Assembly: GCA_036511855.1 (NCBI GenBank)
Contig: DATCBN010000049.1
Location: 1-43,586, forward strand
DNA from: Candidatus Eremiobacteraceae bacterium
Lineage (GTDB): Bacteria > Vulcanimicrobiota > Vulcanimicrobiia > Eremiobacterales > Eremiobacteraceae
Direction of reading: 5' to 3'
DNA length: 43,586 nt
Below the pieces are notes generated by a model. The model saw only the letters and a program-made list of their open reading frames with translations, made no database searches and was not told where the DNA came from. Position 1 is the first letter of the stretch, and each line of letters opens with the position of its first letter. Positions 7,500 to 16,565 of this stretch are shown piece by piece. The translations under genes were made by a program, and so were the position numbers.

Positions 7500-7508
7500 A
7501 CGGGGGGA

Positions 7509-9881
7509 ATGACGATGAGTGTGACAGAGCCGAACCGGCACGCGATGGGCGTCTCCATGAAGCGCAAAGAGGACCCGCGTTTCATCCAAGGTAGAGGTCG
7601 ATACGTCGACGACATCTATCTGCCCAACATGCTGCACCTCGCGCTCGTGCATAGCCCGTATCCGCACGCGCGCCTGAAGAGCATCGATAAGTCCGCCGCG
7701 ATGAAAGTGCCGGGTGTCCTTGCGGTGATCACCGGCGAAGATCTCGCCGGCGCGGGCCTGGCTTGGATTCCCACGTTCCACGGCTTCGACAAACAGATGG
7801 TGCTCGCTGTCGGCAAGGTGCTCTACCAATACCAGGAAGTGGCCGGCGTCGTCGCTCAAACGCGCGACGCGGCGCACGACGGCGCCGCACTGGTTGAAGT
7901 GGACTACGAGCCGCTCCAACCGGTCGTCGATCCATTCATCGCCAAGACCGACAAGACTATCCTGCGCGACGACCGCGAGAACAAGACCAATCACATCTAC
8001 CATTGGGAAGTCGGCGAACGCGATCAAACCGATGCTGCCCTCTCGAAATCCGACGTCCACATCAAGAACCGCATCTACTTCCAGCGTTGCCACCCCGCGC
8101 CGCTCGAGCCATGCGGCATCATCGCCGATATGAACAAGGCCACCGGCCGGCTCACGCTTTACTTGACGTCGCAGGCGCCGCACGCGCACCGCACGGTCGT
8201 CTCGCTCGTGACAGGCATCCCCGAAGACAAGATCCACGTCATCTCGCCGGACCTCGGCGGAGGCTTCGGCAACAAAGTCCCGGTGTATCCCGGTTACGTC
8301 GTCGCGGCCGCCGCGTCGGTGATCATCGGCGTGCCCGTGAAGTGGATCGAGACGCGCACCGAAAATCTCACAACCACCGGATTCGCGCGCGACTATCACA
8401 TGGACACCGAGATCGGCGCCACCAAAGACGGCCGCGTGACCGCGCTCAAAGTGACCACCACCGCGGATCACGGCGCGTTCGATGCGGCGGCCGACCCGCG
8501 CAAATATCCCGCAGGCCTTTTCGGCATCGTCACCGGTTCGTACGATTTTCCGTCGGCGTTCGCCGAGGTGGACGCATACTTCACGAACAAAGCGCCGGGC
8601 GGCATCGCCTACCGGTGTTCGTTCCGCGTCACCGAGGCTGCGTACGCGATCGAACGCGGCATGGATCTGCTCGCCGGCGAACTTGCCATGGATCCCGCGA
8701 AGCTGCGGTCCAAGAACTTCGTCAAGAAAGAACAGTTCCCGTATAAGTCGCCGTTGAACCTCGTGTACGACAGCGGCGACTATCAGGGCACGCTGGACAA
8801 GGCGCTCAATACGATCGGCTACGACGCATTACGGAAAGAACAAGCCGAGAAGCGCAAGCGCGGCGAACTGATGGGCATCGGCATCTCCGCCTTCACCGAA
8901 GTCGTGGGCGCAGGACCGGGCAAGTTCTTCGACATCATGGGTTTGAAGATGTTCGACAGCGCGGAGATCCGCATCCATCCCACGGGGTCGGGCATCGTGC
9001 GGGCCGGAACCAAGAGCCAAGGCCAGGGCCACGAGACCACGTGGGCGCAGATCGTCGCTGAGGAGCTCGGCTTAGATCCACAAAACCTCATGGTCGAGGA
9101 AGGCGATACCGATACCGCGCCGTACGGGCTCGGCACGTACGCGAGCCGCAGCACGCCGGTCGCGGGCGCGGCGCTCGCGATGGCATCGCGGCGCATCCGC
9201 GAAAAGGCGAAGAAGATCGCGGCGCATCTGCTCGAGGTCGCGGAAGCCGACGTCGAGTGGGTCGACTACAAGTTCCAAGTCAAGGGCGCACCGAGTAAGA
9301 ACGTCACGATGAATGCCGTCGCGTTCGCGGCGTACACGAACCCGCCGCCGGATTCAGAACCCGGCCTTGAAGCCACGTACTACTACGATCCGCCGAACAT
9401 GACGTTTCCATTCGGCGCTTACATCGCAGTGGTGGATGTCGACAAGGAGACGGGCACCGTGAGCGTGCGCCGGTTCCTCGCGATCGACGACTGCGGCAAT
9501 ATCATCAATCCGATGATCGTCGAAGGGCAGATACACGGCGGGTTGGCGGAAGGCTTCGCGATCGCATTCATGCAGGAGATCAAGTACGACGCTGAAGGCA
9601 ATAATCTCAACACCAACTTCACCGAATATCTCGTTCCGACGGCGCTCGAGACTCCGCACTGGGAGACCGACAAGACGACCACGCCGAGCCCGCATCATCC
9701 CTTCGGTGCAAAGGGCGTAGGCGAAAGCCCGAACGTCGGATCGCCGGCAGCGTTCGTGAACGCGGTCATGGATGCGCTGTCGCCGCTGGGCGTGAAACAC
9801 CTCGACATGCCGCTCACGCGCGATAAGGTGTGGCGGGCGATCCAAGACGCGCAATCCTCGGCGCCGGCGCCACGAGCGTAG
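7509..9881 (+). CDS. coxL: Form I aerobic CO dehydrogenase large subunit (Mo-Cu active site)
   Basis: The 790-residue catalytic subunit binds the molybdopterin cytosine dinucleotide and oxidises CO to CO2. The decisive feature is the active-site loop AYRCSFR at residues 367-373, with Cys370 as the copper ligand. This is the form I signature, not the AYRGAGR of form II look-alikes. Other cofactor motifs are present: DLGGGFGNKVPVYPGY (about 248-263), SQGQGHETTWAQI, and KGVGESPNVG with the catalytic Glu739. The start has a G-rich RBS (7501-7506). Gene order M-S-L is that of genuine carboxydotrophs and atmospheric CO scavengers, so the cell probably draws electrons from trace CO. Confidence 0.96.
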   Translation: MTMSVTEPNRHAMGVSMKRKEDPRFIQGRGRYVDDIYLPNMLHLALVHSPYPHARLKSIDKSAAMKVPGVLAVITGEDLAGAGLAWIPTFHGFDKQMVLAVGKVLYQYQEVAGVVAQTRDAAHDGAALVEVDYEPLQPVVDPFIAKTDKTILRDDRENKTNHIYHWEVGERDQTDAALSKSDVHIKNRIYFQRCHPAPLEPCGIIADMNKATGRLTLYLTSQAPHAHRTVVSLVTGIPEDKIHVISPDLGGGFGNKVPVYPGYVVAAAASVIIGVPVKWIETRTENLTTTGFARDYHMDTEIGATKDGRVTALKVTTTADHGAFDAAADPRKYPAGLFGIVTGSYDFPSAFAEVDAYFTNKAPGGIAYRCSFRVTEAAYAIERGMDLLAGELAMDPAKLRSKNFVKKEQFPYKSPLNLVYDSGDYQGTLDKALNTIGYDALRKEQAEKRKRGELMGIGISAFTEVVGAGPGKFFDIMGLKMFDSAEIRIHPTGSGIVRAGTKSQGQGHETTWAQIVAEELGLDPQNLMVEEGDTDTAPYGLGTYASRSTPVAGAALAMASRRIREKAKKIAAHLLEVAEADVEWVDYKFQVKGAPSKNVTMNAVAFAAYTNPPPDSEPGLEATYYYDPPNMTFPFGAYIAVVDVDKETGTVSVRRFLAIDDCGNIINPMIVEGQIHGGLAEGFAIAFMQEIKYDAEGNNLNTNFTEYLVPTALETPHWETDKTTTPSPHHPFGAKGVGESPNVGSPAAFVNAVMDALSPLGVKHLDMPLTRDKVWRAIQDAQSSAPAPRA

Positions 9882-9884
9882 CCG

Positions 9885-10337
9885 ATGGATCTGAAGTTCA
9901 ACGGCCAAGAACGAGTGCCGGCCGCGCTTCCCAAAGTGTGGGCGTTCATCAACGATCCGCAACGCGTCGCGTCATGCTTGCCTGAAGTCGAGGATATCGC
10001 GGTGCACGACCCGCGCAACTTCGACGCGACGGTGCGCGTTGCCGTCGGACCCGTGCGCGGCAAGTTCAAATTCAAGATACAATTGGACCCGCAAGCCGAC
10101 GGGAGGCACATCGTCCTTAAGATCGGCGGCGGCGGTTTTGGTAGTGTCGTCGACCTCACCGCCAACGCCGAGCTCACGGACAACGGCGACGCCTCCACGA
10201 CCTTGGACTGGAATGCCAGCGCCACCATGCGAGGGCCGGTGGCAACGGTAGGCGGGCGCGTGCTGGATGCCCAGGCACAACGGGTGATCAGCACGACATT
10301 CGCCAATGTCAAAGCGAAGCTGACCGAGGCTGCATAG
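9885..10337 (+). CDS. coxG: CoxG, SRPBCC-fold CO dehydrogenase accessory protein
   Basis: The 150-residue protein of the CoxG/carbon monoxide dehydrogenase subunit G family has a START/SRPBCC fold. It opens with FNGQERVPAALPKVWAFIND, then ASCLPEVEDI, and ends with a long helix (ISTTFANVKAKL). CoxG is linked to membrane attachment of the CO dehydrogenase and, in mycobacteria, to quinone delivery. The gene follows coxL by three bases and so is co-translated with it. No signal peptide is seen, as expected for a cytoplasmic-face protein. Confidence 0.9.
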   Translation: MDLKFNGQERVPAALPKVWAFINDPQRVASCLPEVEDIAVHDPRNFDATVRVAVGPVRGKFKFKIQLDPQADGRHIVLKIGGGGFGSVVDLTANAELTDNGDASTTLDWNASATMRGPVATVGGRVLDAQAQRVISTTFANVKAKLTEAA

Positions 10338-10391
10338 TACACGGCAGCGGTGGAGGCGGCGCGCGCCTGACGGTGTCGCGCACAGAGCAGG

Positions 10392-11399
10392 ATGCATTAC
10401 TTCGATAGACCGGCCGAACTCGAGCAGGCCCGCGCAACGTTTGCCGTTGCCACGGTCGTGGCGCGGCGTTCGCCTGTCAGCTCGCATCTCGGCGATCGCG
10501 CCGTCGTGCACGCGGACGGCAGGATGGAAGGCTTCGTCGGCGGGTCCTGTTCGCGCGACTTGGTCCGCCGCGAGGCGCTGCGTGCGATCCAGACCGGCAA
10601 ACCGCGGCTGCTGCAGATCCGGCCCGACAACGATTCCGACGAACATCCGGATTCGGCCGATGGGGAACGGGTGACCGTACCGATGGGGTGTGCTTCCAAC
10701 GGCGCCGTCGATGTGTACATAGAACCGCACGTTCCTCCGGGGCTGCTGCTCGTGGTCGGGTATACGCCGGTCGCCGAAGCGCTCGCGCGTATCGCCGCTG
10801 CGGCGCAGCAGTTCGACGTCGTGCGAGTGGCCATCGATGCAGAACTGCGCGATCTCGAGACCATATCCGGCGTCAGGGTCCTCGCGCTCGGCGCGCTCGA
10901 GCCGTTCTTGGCGGCGCTCGATCCCGCTGCACGCTCGCGGCTCGTCGCGATCATCGCATCGCAAGGCCACTACGACGAAGCGGCGTTGGAAACGCTTCTC
11001 GCCGGACCTGCGGCCTTCGTCGGACTCTTGGCAAGCCGGCGTCGCGCGGCCGCCATCCGCGGTGTGCTCGCGCAGTCGGGCACCGGCGCCGAAGCGATCG
11101 CTCGCATAAGAAATCCGGTCGGCATGGACATAGGCGCGCGCAGTGCCACCGAAGTCGCGATCTCGATTCTCGCAGAGATCGTGTCGGAGTCTTCGAAGCG
11201 CGCGGCGCGCGCGCCCGAGCAGACCGACTTTGGATCGTATGCCGCGGATCCGATATGCGGCATGGACGTCGACGTGCGGAGCGCACGATTCGCGGCCGAG
11301 CATCGCGCGAACACTATCTTCTTCTGCAGTGCGGGCTGCCGTGCGGCCTTCTTGGCCGATCCTGAGAAGTACGCGATCGCTTCGACGAGCCTGCCGTGA
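10392..11399 (+). CDS. coxF: XdhC/CoxF-type molybdenum-cofactor maturation protein with C-terminal YHS domain
   Basis: Residues 1 to about 90 form the XdhC N-terminal domain (VVARRSPVSSHLGDRAVV, then GGSCSRDLVRREAL), and about 110-265 the Rossmann-like XdhC C-terminal domain (LLLVVGYTPVAEALARIA, then SRRRAAAIRGVL). These proteins bind Mo cofactor and help insert or sulphurate it for CoxL. Unusually, residues about 280-330 add a YHS domain (ADPICGMDVDV, then IFFCSAGCRAAFLADPEKY) with conserved Cys residues suited to metal binding. The stop overlaps the coxD start by GTGA. The YHS part could handle the copper of the Mo-Cu centre; that is inference. Confidence 0.88.
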   Translation: MHYFDRPAELEQARATFAVATVVARRSPVSSHLGDRAVVHADGRMEGFVGGSCSRDLVRREALRAIQTGKPRLLQIRPDNDSDEHPDSADGERVTVPMGCASNGAVDVYIEPHVPPGLLLVVGYTPVAEALARIAAAAQQFDVVRVAIDAELRDLETISGVRVLALGALEPFLAALDPAARSRLVAIIASQGHYDEAALETLLAGPAAFVGLLASRRRAAAIRGVLAQSGTGAEAIARIRNPVGMDIGARSATEVAISILAEIVSESSKRAARAPEQTDFGSYAADPICGMDVDVRSARFAAEHRANTIFFCSAGCRAAFLADPEKYAIASTSLP

Positions 11400-12334
11400 A
11401 TTCGGACCGGATCAGCGAAGGCTTCGCGAGCCGCGGCTACATCGCGGGGCCCGATCTTGCCACCGCGCTTGAGCTCTCGCTCGCGCTCGAAAAACCATTG
11501 CTGATCGAGGGTCCCGCGGGTGTCGGCAAGACCGAAAGCGCTAAGGTCCTGGCGGAAGTGCTGAACACCCGTCTCGTCCGGCTTCAGTGCTACGAGGGTC
11601 TGGACGCCGCGACTTCGCTCTACGAGTGGAACTACCCGAAGCAGATGTTGCGCATCCGCCTCACCGAGAACGACGGTTCGTCGGTGGATTCGCGCGAAGC
11701 CGAGATCTTCAGCGAGCCGTTTCTGCTGAAGCGCCCGCTGCTCGAAGCGATCACCGAAGAGCGCGCACCGGTTCTGCTCATCGACGAAGTCGATCGCGCG
11801 GATGAGGCCTTCGAGGCGTTCTTGCTCGAGGTGCTCGGCGAATTCCAGGTCACGATTCCTGAGGTCGGCACGATCCGGGCGCGTCACCGGCCGGCGGTCA
11901 TCCTCACGTCCAATCGCTCTCGGGAACTGTCCGATGCGCTCCGGCGGCGGTGCCTTTACTCTTGGATAGACTATCCGGACCGCGAGCACGAGGTCGCCAT
12001 CTTACGCGCGCGCCTGCCGGAGATCGACAGGCGGTTGGCCGATCAGATAGCGCGATTCATGGAGTACCTTCGCGCGCAGCCTTTTCAGAAAGTGCCCGGC
12101 ATCGCCGAAAGCTTGGATTGGGCGCGGGCCCTCATGCAGCTGCACCGCGGTGCGATCGATGAGAAGACGATCGAGCAGACCCGCGGATGCTTCCTCAAAG
12201 TGCAAGAAGATTGGGAGCAATTGCGGGCGCAGCGCGACCGTTATCAGGTGCTGATCGCGCCACCCGGATCGAGCGAGGAAGCGCCGTACGCAACGGACTA
12301 CGGCTTGGGTTCGGTGCAGGCACACAGCGGCTGA
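11396..12334 (+). CDS. coxD: CoxD, MoxR-type AAA+ ATPase for CO dehydrogenase maturation
   Basis: The 312-residue AAA+ ATPase has Walker A (LIEGPAGVGKTESAK) and Walker B (APVLLIDEVDRADEAF), with sensor and arginine-finger region ILTSNRSRELSDALRRRCL. The segment LQCYEGLDAATSLYEWNYP is characteristic of the CoxD/MoxR group. In Oligotropha, CoxD acts as a chaperone needed to build the [CuSMoO2] centre, working with the VWA protein CoxE. Here coxD starts at a GTG inside the coxF stop and is followed eight bases later by coxE, so both remain linked. Confidence 0.93.
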   Translation: MNSDRISEGFASRGYIAGPDLATALELSLALEKPLLIEGPAGVGKTESAKVLAEVLNTRLVRLQCYEGLDAATSLYEWNYPKQMLRIRLTENDGSSVDSREAEIFSEPFLLKRPLLEAITEERAPVLLIDEVDRADEAFEAFLLEVLGEFQVTIPEVGTIRARHRPAVILTSNRSRELSDALRRRCLYSWIDYPDREHEVAILRARLPEIDRRLADQIARFMEYLRAQPFQKVPGIAESLDWARALMQLHRGAIDEKTIEQTRGCFLKVQEDWEQLRAQRDRYQVLIAPPGSSEEAPYATDYGLGSVQAHSG

Positions 12335-12342
12335 GCGGGCAC

Positions 12343-13554
12343 ATGTCGGAATATGGCGGCGATCTCACCTCCAACGTCGTCGCGTTCTGCCGGACGCTTC
12401 GAAGCGACCTCGGATTCCATGTCGGACAGGACGAAGCCCACGATGCGCTTCGGGCCGTAGAAGTCGTCGGGGTGCACGATGTCGCTCGCGTCCGCCGCGC
12501 GATGCGGCTCGTGCTCTGCACGAAGCCTGAAGAAGTCCAAGCGTTTGACGCTGCGTTCGACGCGTTCTTCCGGCACCCCGATCGGGGTGTCCGCCAAGAC
12601 CATTACGCCCCACGCCATACGCGAAGCGCACAGGGCGCGCGCGAAGATCGGGAATCGCATTCCGGACAAACGCCCGGCAGCAAATCTAGCGAAGTCGCCG
12701 ATGAGAGTGCTCTTGCGCCGGGTGAGTCGGCGCCCGCTGAGATAACGTCTGTCGGCGACGAGCGGCCAAGCGTCGCTGCCTGGGAATCCCTGCGCGCGCG
12801 ATATAGCCCATTCGCCGGAAGCGCTGACGCACCCACGTTGACGCTCGAAGATTCGACGTCACTTTTGCGTCCGGCGAGCGATCTCGTGGCAAGCGTGCGC
12901 CTTGGGCGCGCGCGTCGCTGGCGAAGCCAACTCGTCGGGCCGCGGCTCGACCTGCGGCGCACGCTGCGCACGAGCTTGCAGACCGGCGGCGAATCGATGG
13001 TGATCCGAAAGCTCGGCCACCCTCCACGCAACCCGCGCTTCATCTTGCTCATCGACGGCAGCCGCTCGATGGCGCCGTTCGGCACGTTAATGCTCCGCTT
13101 CGGCTATGCGCTGTGCCGGCGTTGGCAACGCGCACATATTTTCGTTTTCAGCACTTCGTTGCTCGACGTCACGAGAGACGTGCGCAAGTGGATGCGGATC
13201 AGGGAACACCGATTGACGCGGCTCGGCGAGGCTTGGGGAGGCGGCACACGGATCGGGGAGAGTCTTCTTGCGTTCGTGCGGGATAACGGGGCTTTGCTGA
13301 CCGACGATACGGTCGTACTGATCTACAGCGACGGCATGGACGTCGGCGAAGTCTCGGATCTTGCGCGCGCGATGCGCGAGCTCGATCGTCGGACTGCGGC
13401 TGTCGTGTGGGTGAATCCGCTTGCGAACACGCCGGGTTACGAACCTTCAGCGCGAGGAATGCGAGCGGCGATGCCGTTCATCTCGGCATTCTTGGGGATT
13501 CGAGATGCCGGCGACTTCGCCGCACTATCGCGCGCGGCCGCGCGCACGCGATAA
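12343..13554 (+). CDS. coxE: CoxE, VWA-domain partner of CoxD
   Basis: From the ATG at 12343 the protein has 403 residues. The N-terminal 90 residues are helical, followed by a low-complexity linker. A C-terminal von Willebrand A domain has an intact MIDAS: DGSRS in FILLIDGSRSMAPFG, the Thr in GGGTRIGE, and SDG in VLIYSDGMDVGE. CoxE proteins pair with MoxR-type CoxD in inserting copper and sulphur into the CO dehydrogenase active site. It is the last gene of the cox operon. The reading frame is open further upstream, but that region overlaps coxD and is a shadow. Confidence 0.9.
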   Translation: MSEYGGDLTSNVVAFCRTLRSDLGFHVGQDEAHDALRAVEVVGVHDVARVRRAMRLVLCTKPEEVQAFDAAFDAFFRHPDRGVRQDHYAPRHTRSAQGAREDRESHSGQTPGSKSSEVADESALAPGESAPAEITSVGDERPSVAAWESLRARYSPFAGSADAPTLTLEDSTSLLRPASDLVASVRLGRARRWRSQLVGPRLDLRRTLRTSLQTGGESMVIRKLGHPPRNPRFILLIDGSRSMAPFGTLMLRFGYALCRRWQRAHIFVFSTSLLDVTRDVRKWMRIREHRLTRLGEAWGGGTRIGESLLAFVRDNGALLTDDTVVLIYSDGMDVGEVSDLARAMRELDRRTAAVVWVNPLANTPGYEPSARGMRAAMPFISAFLGIRDAGDFAALSRAAARTR

Positions 13555-13568
13555 CGGTTTTTGTTTTT
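13530..13568 (+). terminator. Possible terminator at the end of the cox operon
   Basis: A perfect 16-base palindrome (GCGCGCGGCCGCGCGC, 13530-13545) lies in the last codons of coxE. A T-rich run (TTTTTGTTTTT, about 13558-13568) begins some dozen bases after it. The spacing is longer than in a classical intrinsic terminator, so this is tentative. The rest of 13569-13727 holds no gene I can support. Confidence 0.3.
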
Positions 13569-13727
13569 CATGCTCGGCTATATGACCTGAAAATTTTGGA
13601 CAACTCCGTCCCTTACTGTGGCCTATGGCGCGTGCGTCGGGACTATTGGTGAAAGGTAATCGCGCTTTAGCCGGAGCAAGGGAGTAATGTCCTGCTTATT
13701 ACGTTTCTTCAAAATGGATGGGATTCA

Positions 13728-15095
13728 ATGTCGAGAATTTTTCCCGCGATCGCAGCATTCGCGTGCGCGCAGCTCTTCACGTGGAGTTTGGCCAGCGCGA
13801 GCAGCAGCATTCCGCAGATCCAGCATGTCATCATCATCATGCAAGAAAACCGGTCTTTTGACAGTTACTTCGGCACCTATCCCGGCGCGAACGGCATCCC
13901 GATGAAAAACGGAATGCCGAACGACTGCAATCCGGACCCGCAGACGAAACAATGCGTCTATTCCTATCACGAGCACATGGAGAAAACCTACGGCGGCCCG
14001 CACGACTCCTCGGCCGAGATAAAAGATGTGGACGGCGGGAAGATGGATGGGTTCGTGGCACAGGCAAAAATCGGGCAGAATTTTGGCGGCTCGGAGGTGA
14101 TGGCGTATCACGATGCGCGCGAGATCCCCGACTATTGGGCATTTGCGCACAACTACGTCTTGCAAGACGCCATGTTCTCGTCGACCACGGAGTGGAGCTT
14201 GCCCGCGCACCTTTATCTGGTCTCAAATTGGTCGGCCACGTGCGCCGTGCTGAACGACCCTCTCTCATGTCAATCGTCAGACCCATGCTGCCTGCCTCAG
14301 CCCGGTGGAAATGCCTGGACCGACATCACGTGGCTGCTGCATCGCTCCGGCGTGTCTTGGAAGTACTACGTTTTCCCAGGCCAGTCGCCCGATGTGATCA
14401 ACCCGGGTGAAGACGACGGCGTCCACGGCATCTACGTGCCGCAAAGCGCCACCATTCCCACCGATTGGAACCCGTTGCCGTTATTCACGGACGTAGCAGA
14501 AGACAATCAGCTCGGCAACATCGTCGACGGCGGCGGATTTTACGCCGACGCGAGACACGGCCGACTGCCGGCAGTGAGTTGGGTCGTTCCCGATTTTCAC
14601 ACCAGCGAACACCCGAACGCGAACCCACGGGTCGGCATGAAGTACGTCTCGGGTCTCGTCGATGCCGTCATGTCGGGGCCCGATTGGAATTCGACCGCGA
14701 TCTTCGTCAGTTGGGACGATTTCGGTGGACTTTTCGATCACGTGGTGCCCCCCACGATCGACTCATACGGGTATGGCATCCGCGTGCCCGGTCTTGTGAT
14801 CTCACCGTGGGCGAAACACGGATTCATCGACCATCAGTTGCTGAGCTTCGATGCGTACAACAAATTTATCGAGGACCTATTTCTCCGTGGTCAGCGGATC
14901 GATCCCACGATGGACGGACGCCCGGATAACCGGCCCGACGTACGCGAGAACTATCCCGGTCTCGGCGATCTGTTGAACGATTTCGATTTCTCGCAGTCGA
15001 TCAGGTACAGTAACTACGGGCGCCCCACCATCACGACCCACTCGCCGCCGGGATCGCGGGTGCGACCCACTTCCATGAACCGCGCGCGGGAGTAG
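13728..15095 (+). CDS. Secreted phosphoesterase (phospholipase C / acid phosphatase family)
   Basis: The 455-residue protein has a signal peptide (about residues 1-25, ending ASAS). Next come the family's opening motif [38 protein letters not shown] in the middle, and the late metal-site motif [15 protein letters not shown] followed by [14 protein letters not shown]. These are the signatures of non-specific phospholipase C and AcpA-type acid phosphatases, which cleave phosphate esters outside the cell. The canonical fold seems to end near FDFSQ (about residue 425). The last 30 residues read through sequence antisense to the GNAT gene, overlapping it by 82 bases. Confidence 0.88.
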   Translation: MSRIFPAIAAFACAQLFTWSLASASSSIPQIQHVIIIMQENRSFDSYFGTYPGANGIPMKNGMPNDCNPDPQTKQCVYSYHEHMEKTYGGPHDSSAEIKDVDGGKMDGFVAQAKIGQNFGGSEVMAYHDAREIPDYWAFAHNYVLQDAMFSSTTEWSLPAHLYLVSNWSATCAVLNDPLSCQSSDPCCLPQPGGNAWTDITWLLHRSGVSWKYYVFPGQSPDVINPGEDDGVHGIYVPQSATIPTDWNPLPLFTDVAEDNQLGNIVDGGGFYADARHGRLPAVSWVVPDFHTSEHPNANPRVGMKYVSGLVDAVMSGPDWNSTAIFVSWDDFGGLFDHVVPPTIDSYGYGIRVPGLVISPWAKHGFIDHQLLSFDAYNKFIEDLFLRGQRIDPTMDGRPDNRPDVRENYPGLGDLLNDFDFSQSIRYSNYGRPTITTHSPPGSRVRPTSMNRARE

Positions 15096-15649
15096 ACAGC
15101 CCTAGCCGGCGCGTTGTCGGGGCGCACTTCCAATCGCAGTTCTTGAACGCCCCGGTCGCGGAGGTATGCGAGCCCGGCGCTCACGAGCGCGAAGGCGACG
15201 CCTCGGCCGCGTGCGTCTGCGGCGGTGGCGATGTTCAGGAGTTGTGCGTCGCCACTCGTGCGAAACTCGCCGGCTGTACGAGAGAACGCCATTTTGTTGC
15301 CGAATAGGCGAAGCACGTGCGCCCAAACTATTCCATATCGCCCGCATACCGCGCGCCATGCCCAGCGCAGCGGCGCAAGCCTCATAATCGCCTGTCGTCG
15401 CAGGCCGCCCACGGATGACGTGATAAACGCGTAACCGAGCAACGTGCCTGCGGCATCGCGCGCGGCGAGAAACCCGCCCGGTTCGACTTCTCGCGCGAAC
15501 GACCAGACGTCGATCATCGCTTCCGGGCGCGGTGGATCACCGTAGATGTATGAGGCGCCTTCATGAAAGGCTTCAAGAAAAACCGCCACCGCAGCGCCCA
15601 TCTCATCGGGCCGGATCGGCCCCACGTCGAGCGCGCTGGGAAGCGCCAT
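15014..15649 (-). CDS. GNAT-family N-acetyltransferase
   Basis: The 211-residue protein has the GNAT core in its C-terminal half. [20 protein letters not shown] gives the acetyl-CoA pyrophosphate loop (R-G-R-G-V-A), followed by [28 protein letters not shown], the usual strand and helix after it. The N-terminal part ([18 protein letters not shown]) is a divergent acceptor-binding region. The substrate is unknown. It follows HU by 14 bases and is likely in the aroQ-HU transcript. Its last 82 bases overlap the end of the convergent phosphoesterase gene. Confidence 0.85.
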   Translation of the reverse strand: MALPSALDVGPIRPDEMGAAVAVFLEAFHEGASYIYGDPPRPEAMIDVWSFAREVEPGGFLAARDAAGTLLGYAFITSSVGGLRRQAIMRLAPLRWAWRAVCGRYGIVWAHVLRLFGNKMAFSRTAGEFRTSGDAQLLNIATAADARGRGVAFALVSAGLAYLRDRGVQELRLEVRPDNAPARAVYSRARFMEVGRTRDPGGEWVVMVGRP

Positions 15650-15663
15650 CGCGCCGGCCCCGG

Positions 15664-15963
15664 CTAACGTTTCTTCGCTTTATTCACCGAATCACGCAGG
15701 TCTTTACCGGCGTGAAAAGCGGGGACCTTGCGGGCGGGAATGGTGAGCTTCTCACCGGTCTTCGGATTTCGGCCCTCTCGTTTTTGACGCTCGCGCACTT
15801 CAAAGCTGCCGAATGGGATGAGTTGGACCTTTTCGCCTTTTTGCAACGTCTTCTTGATCTGGTCGAGAACCGCGTCGACGATCAAGCCTACTTCGCGTTT
15901 GGTGGTCTCCTTCTCCGTGGAAACCGACTCTGTGACTGCATCGATGAGCTCGGCCTTGGTCAT
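15664..15963 (-). CDS. hup: HU-family nucleoid DNA-binding protein
   Basis: The 99-residue histone-like protein starts MTKAELIDAVTES, then has a helical dimerisation body. The DNA-binding beta-arm region includes PFGSFEVRERQKREGRNPKT, GEKLTIPARKVPAFHAGK, the classical HU signature including the Pro that intercalates into DNA. The C-terminus is basic (VNKAKKR). It bends and compacts DNA as a dimer. The gene lies between aroQ and the GNAT gene, with a separate 85-base upstream gap that may hold its own promoter. Confidence 0.97.
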   Translation of the reverse strand: MTKAELIDAVTESVSTEKETTKREVGLIVDAVLDQIKKTLQKGEKVQLIPFGSFEVRERQKREGRNPKTGEKLTIPARKVPAFHAGKDLRDSVNKAKKR

Positions 15964-16048
15964 CGGAATCCTCCTCCGGCGATGCCACGAAATATATCGA
16001 AGGCTGCGGCTTAGACCGCGCGCAGGACAATCCTCCCCGCGCGCGGGC

Positions 16049-16513
16049 TCAATCCCTTTGTTTGTCTAGCATTGCGGCGACGGCCCGCAGCGCGAGCAGA
16101 TAGGATTCCGCACCGAATCCGGCGACGACGCCATCCACCGCCGGGGCGATCACCGACGAGCGCCGGAAAATTTCGCGCGCGAAGATGTTCGTCAGGTGGA
16201 CTTCCACTTTAGGGACGCGCGCAGCGGATAACGCGTCGCGGATCGCAAGCGAATAATGCGCGTACGCGCCCGGATTGATGACGATCGCCGAACCGGCCGC
16301 GGCCGCGGCGTGGACGGCATCGATGATCTGGCCTTCGCCGGAATGCTGCGATGACGAGACTTCGCAGCCGAGCTTCCCGGCGAGCGCGCGGATCGACGCG
16401 TCGATGTCGTCCAAGGTGGCGGCGCCATAGACATCGGGTTCGCGCGTGCCGAGCAGGTTCAGATTCGGCCCGTGGATGACGGCGACCGATTTTCTTGCGT
16501 TGGCGGCGTTCAT
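16049..16513 (-). CDS. aroQ: 3-dehydroquinate dehydratase, type II
   Basis: The enzyme converts 3-dehydroquinate to 3-dehydroshikimate in the shikimate pathway. From the ATG at 16511-16513 it has 154 residues, normal for the dodecameric type II class. Motifs are all present: IHGPNLNLLGTREPDVYG (catalytic Tyr), SSSQHSGEGQIIDAVH (Glu), VINPGAYAHYSLAIRDAL (His) and VEVHLTNIFAREIFRRSS. The longer upstream frame would run into the divergent hslO promoter region. The 52 bases between it and hslO must serve both genes. Confidence 0.95.
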   Translation of the reverse strand: MNAANARKSVAVIHGPNLNLLGTREPDVYGAATLDDIDASIRALAGKLGCEVSSSQHSGEGQIIDAVHAAAAAGSAIVINPGAYAHYSLAIRDALSAARVPKVEVHLTNIFAREIFRRSSVIAPAVDGVVAGFGAESYLLALRAVAAMLDKQRD

Positions 16514-16565
16514 GGCGCGGCTGGTTCGGCAGGAACGCGTCGCGCTCCGCTCTGAAATCGGCACC

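Noticed and set aside
6654-8471. 605-codon open frame on the minus strand opposite coxM, coxS and coxL
   Set aside because: It is a GC-driven shadow: composition is His/Arg/Asp rich, no domain is visible, and the opposite strand encodes unmistakable CO dehydrogenase subunits.
9972-11303. 443-codon minus-strand frame opposite coxG and coxF
   Set aside because: Arg/His-rich translation without any motif; the plus strand carries conserved CoxG and XdhC sequences.
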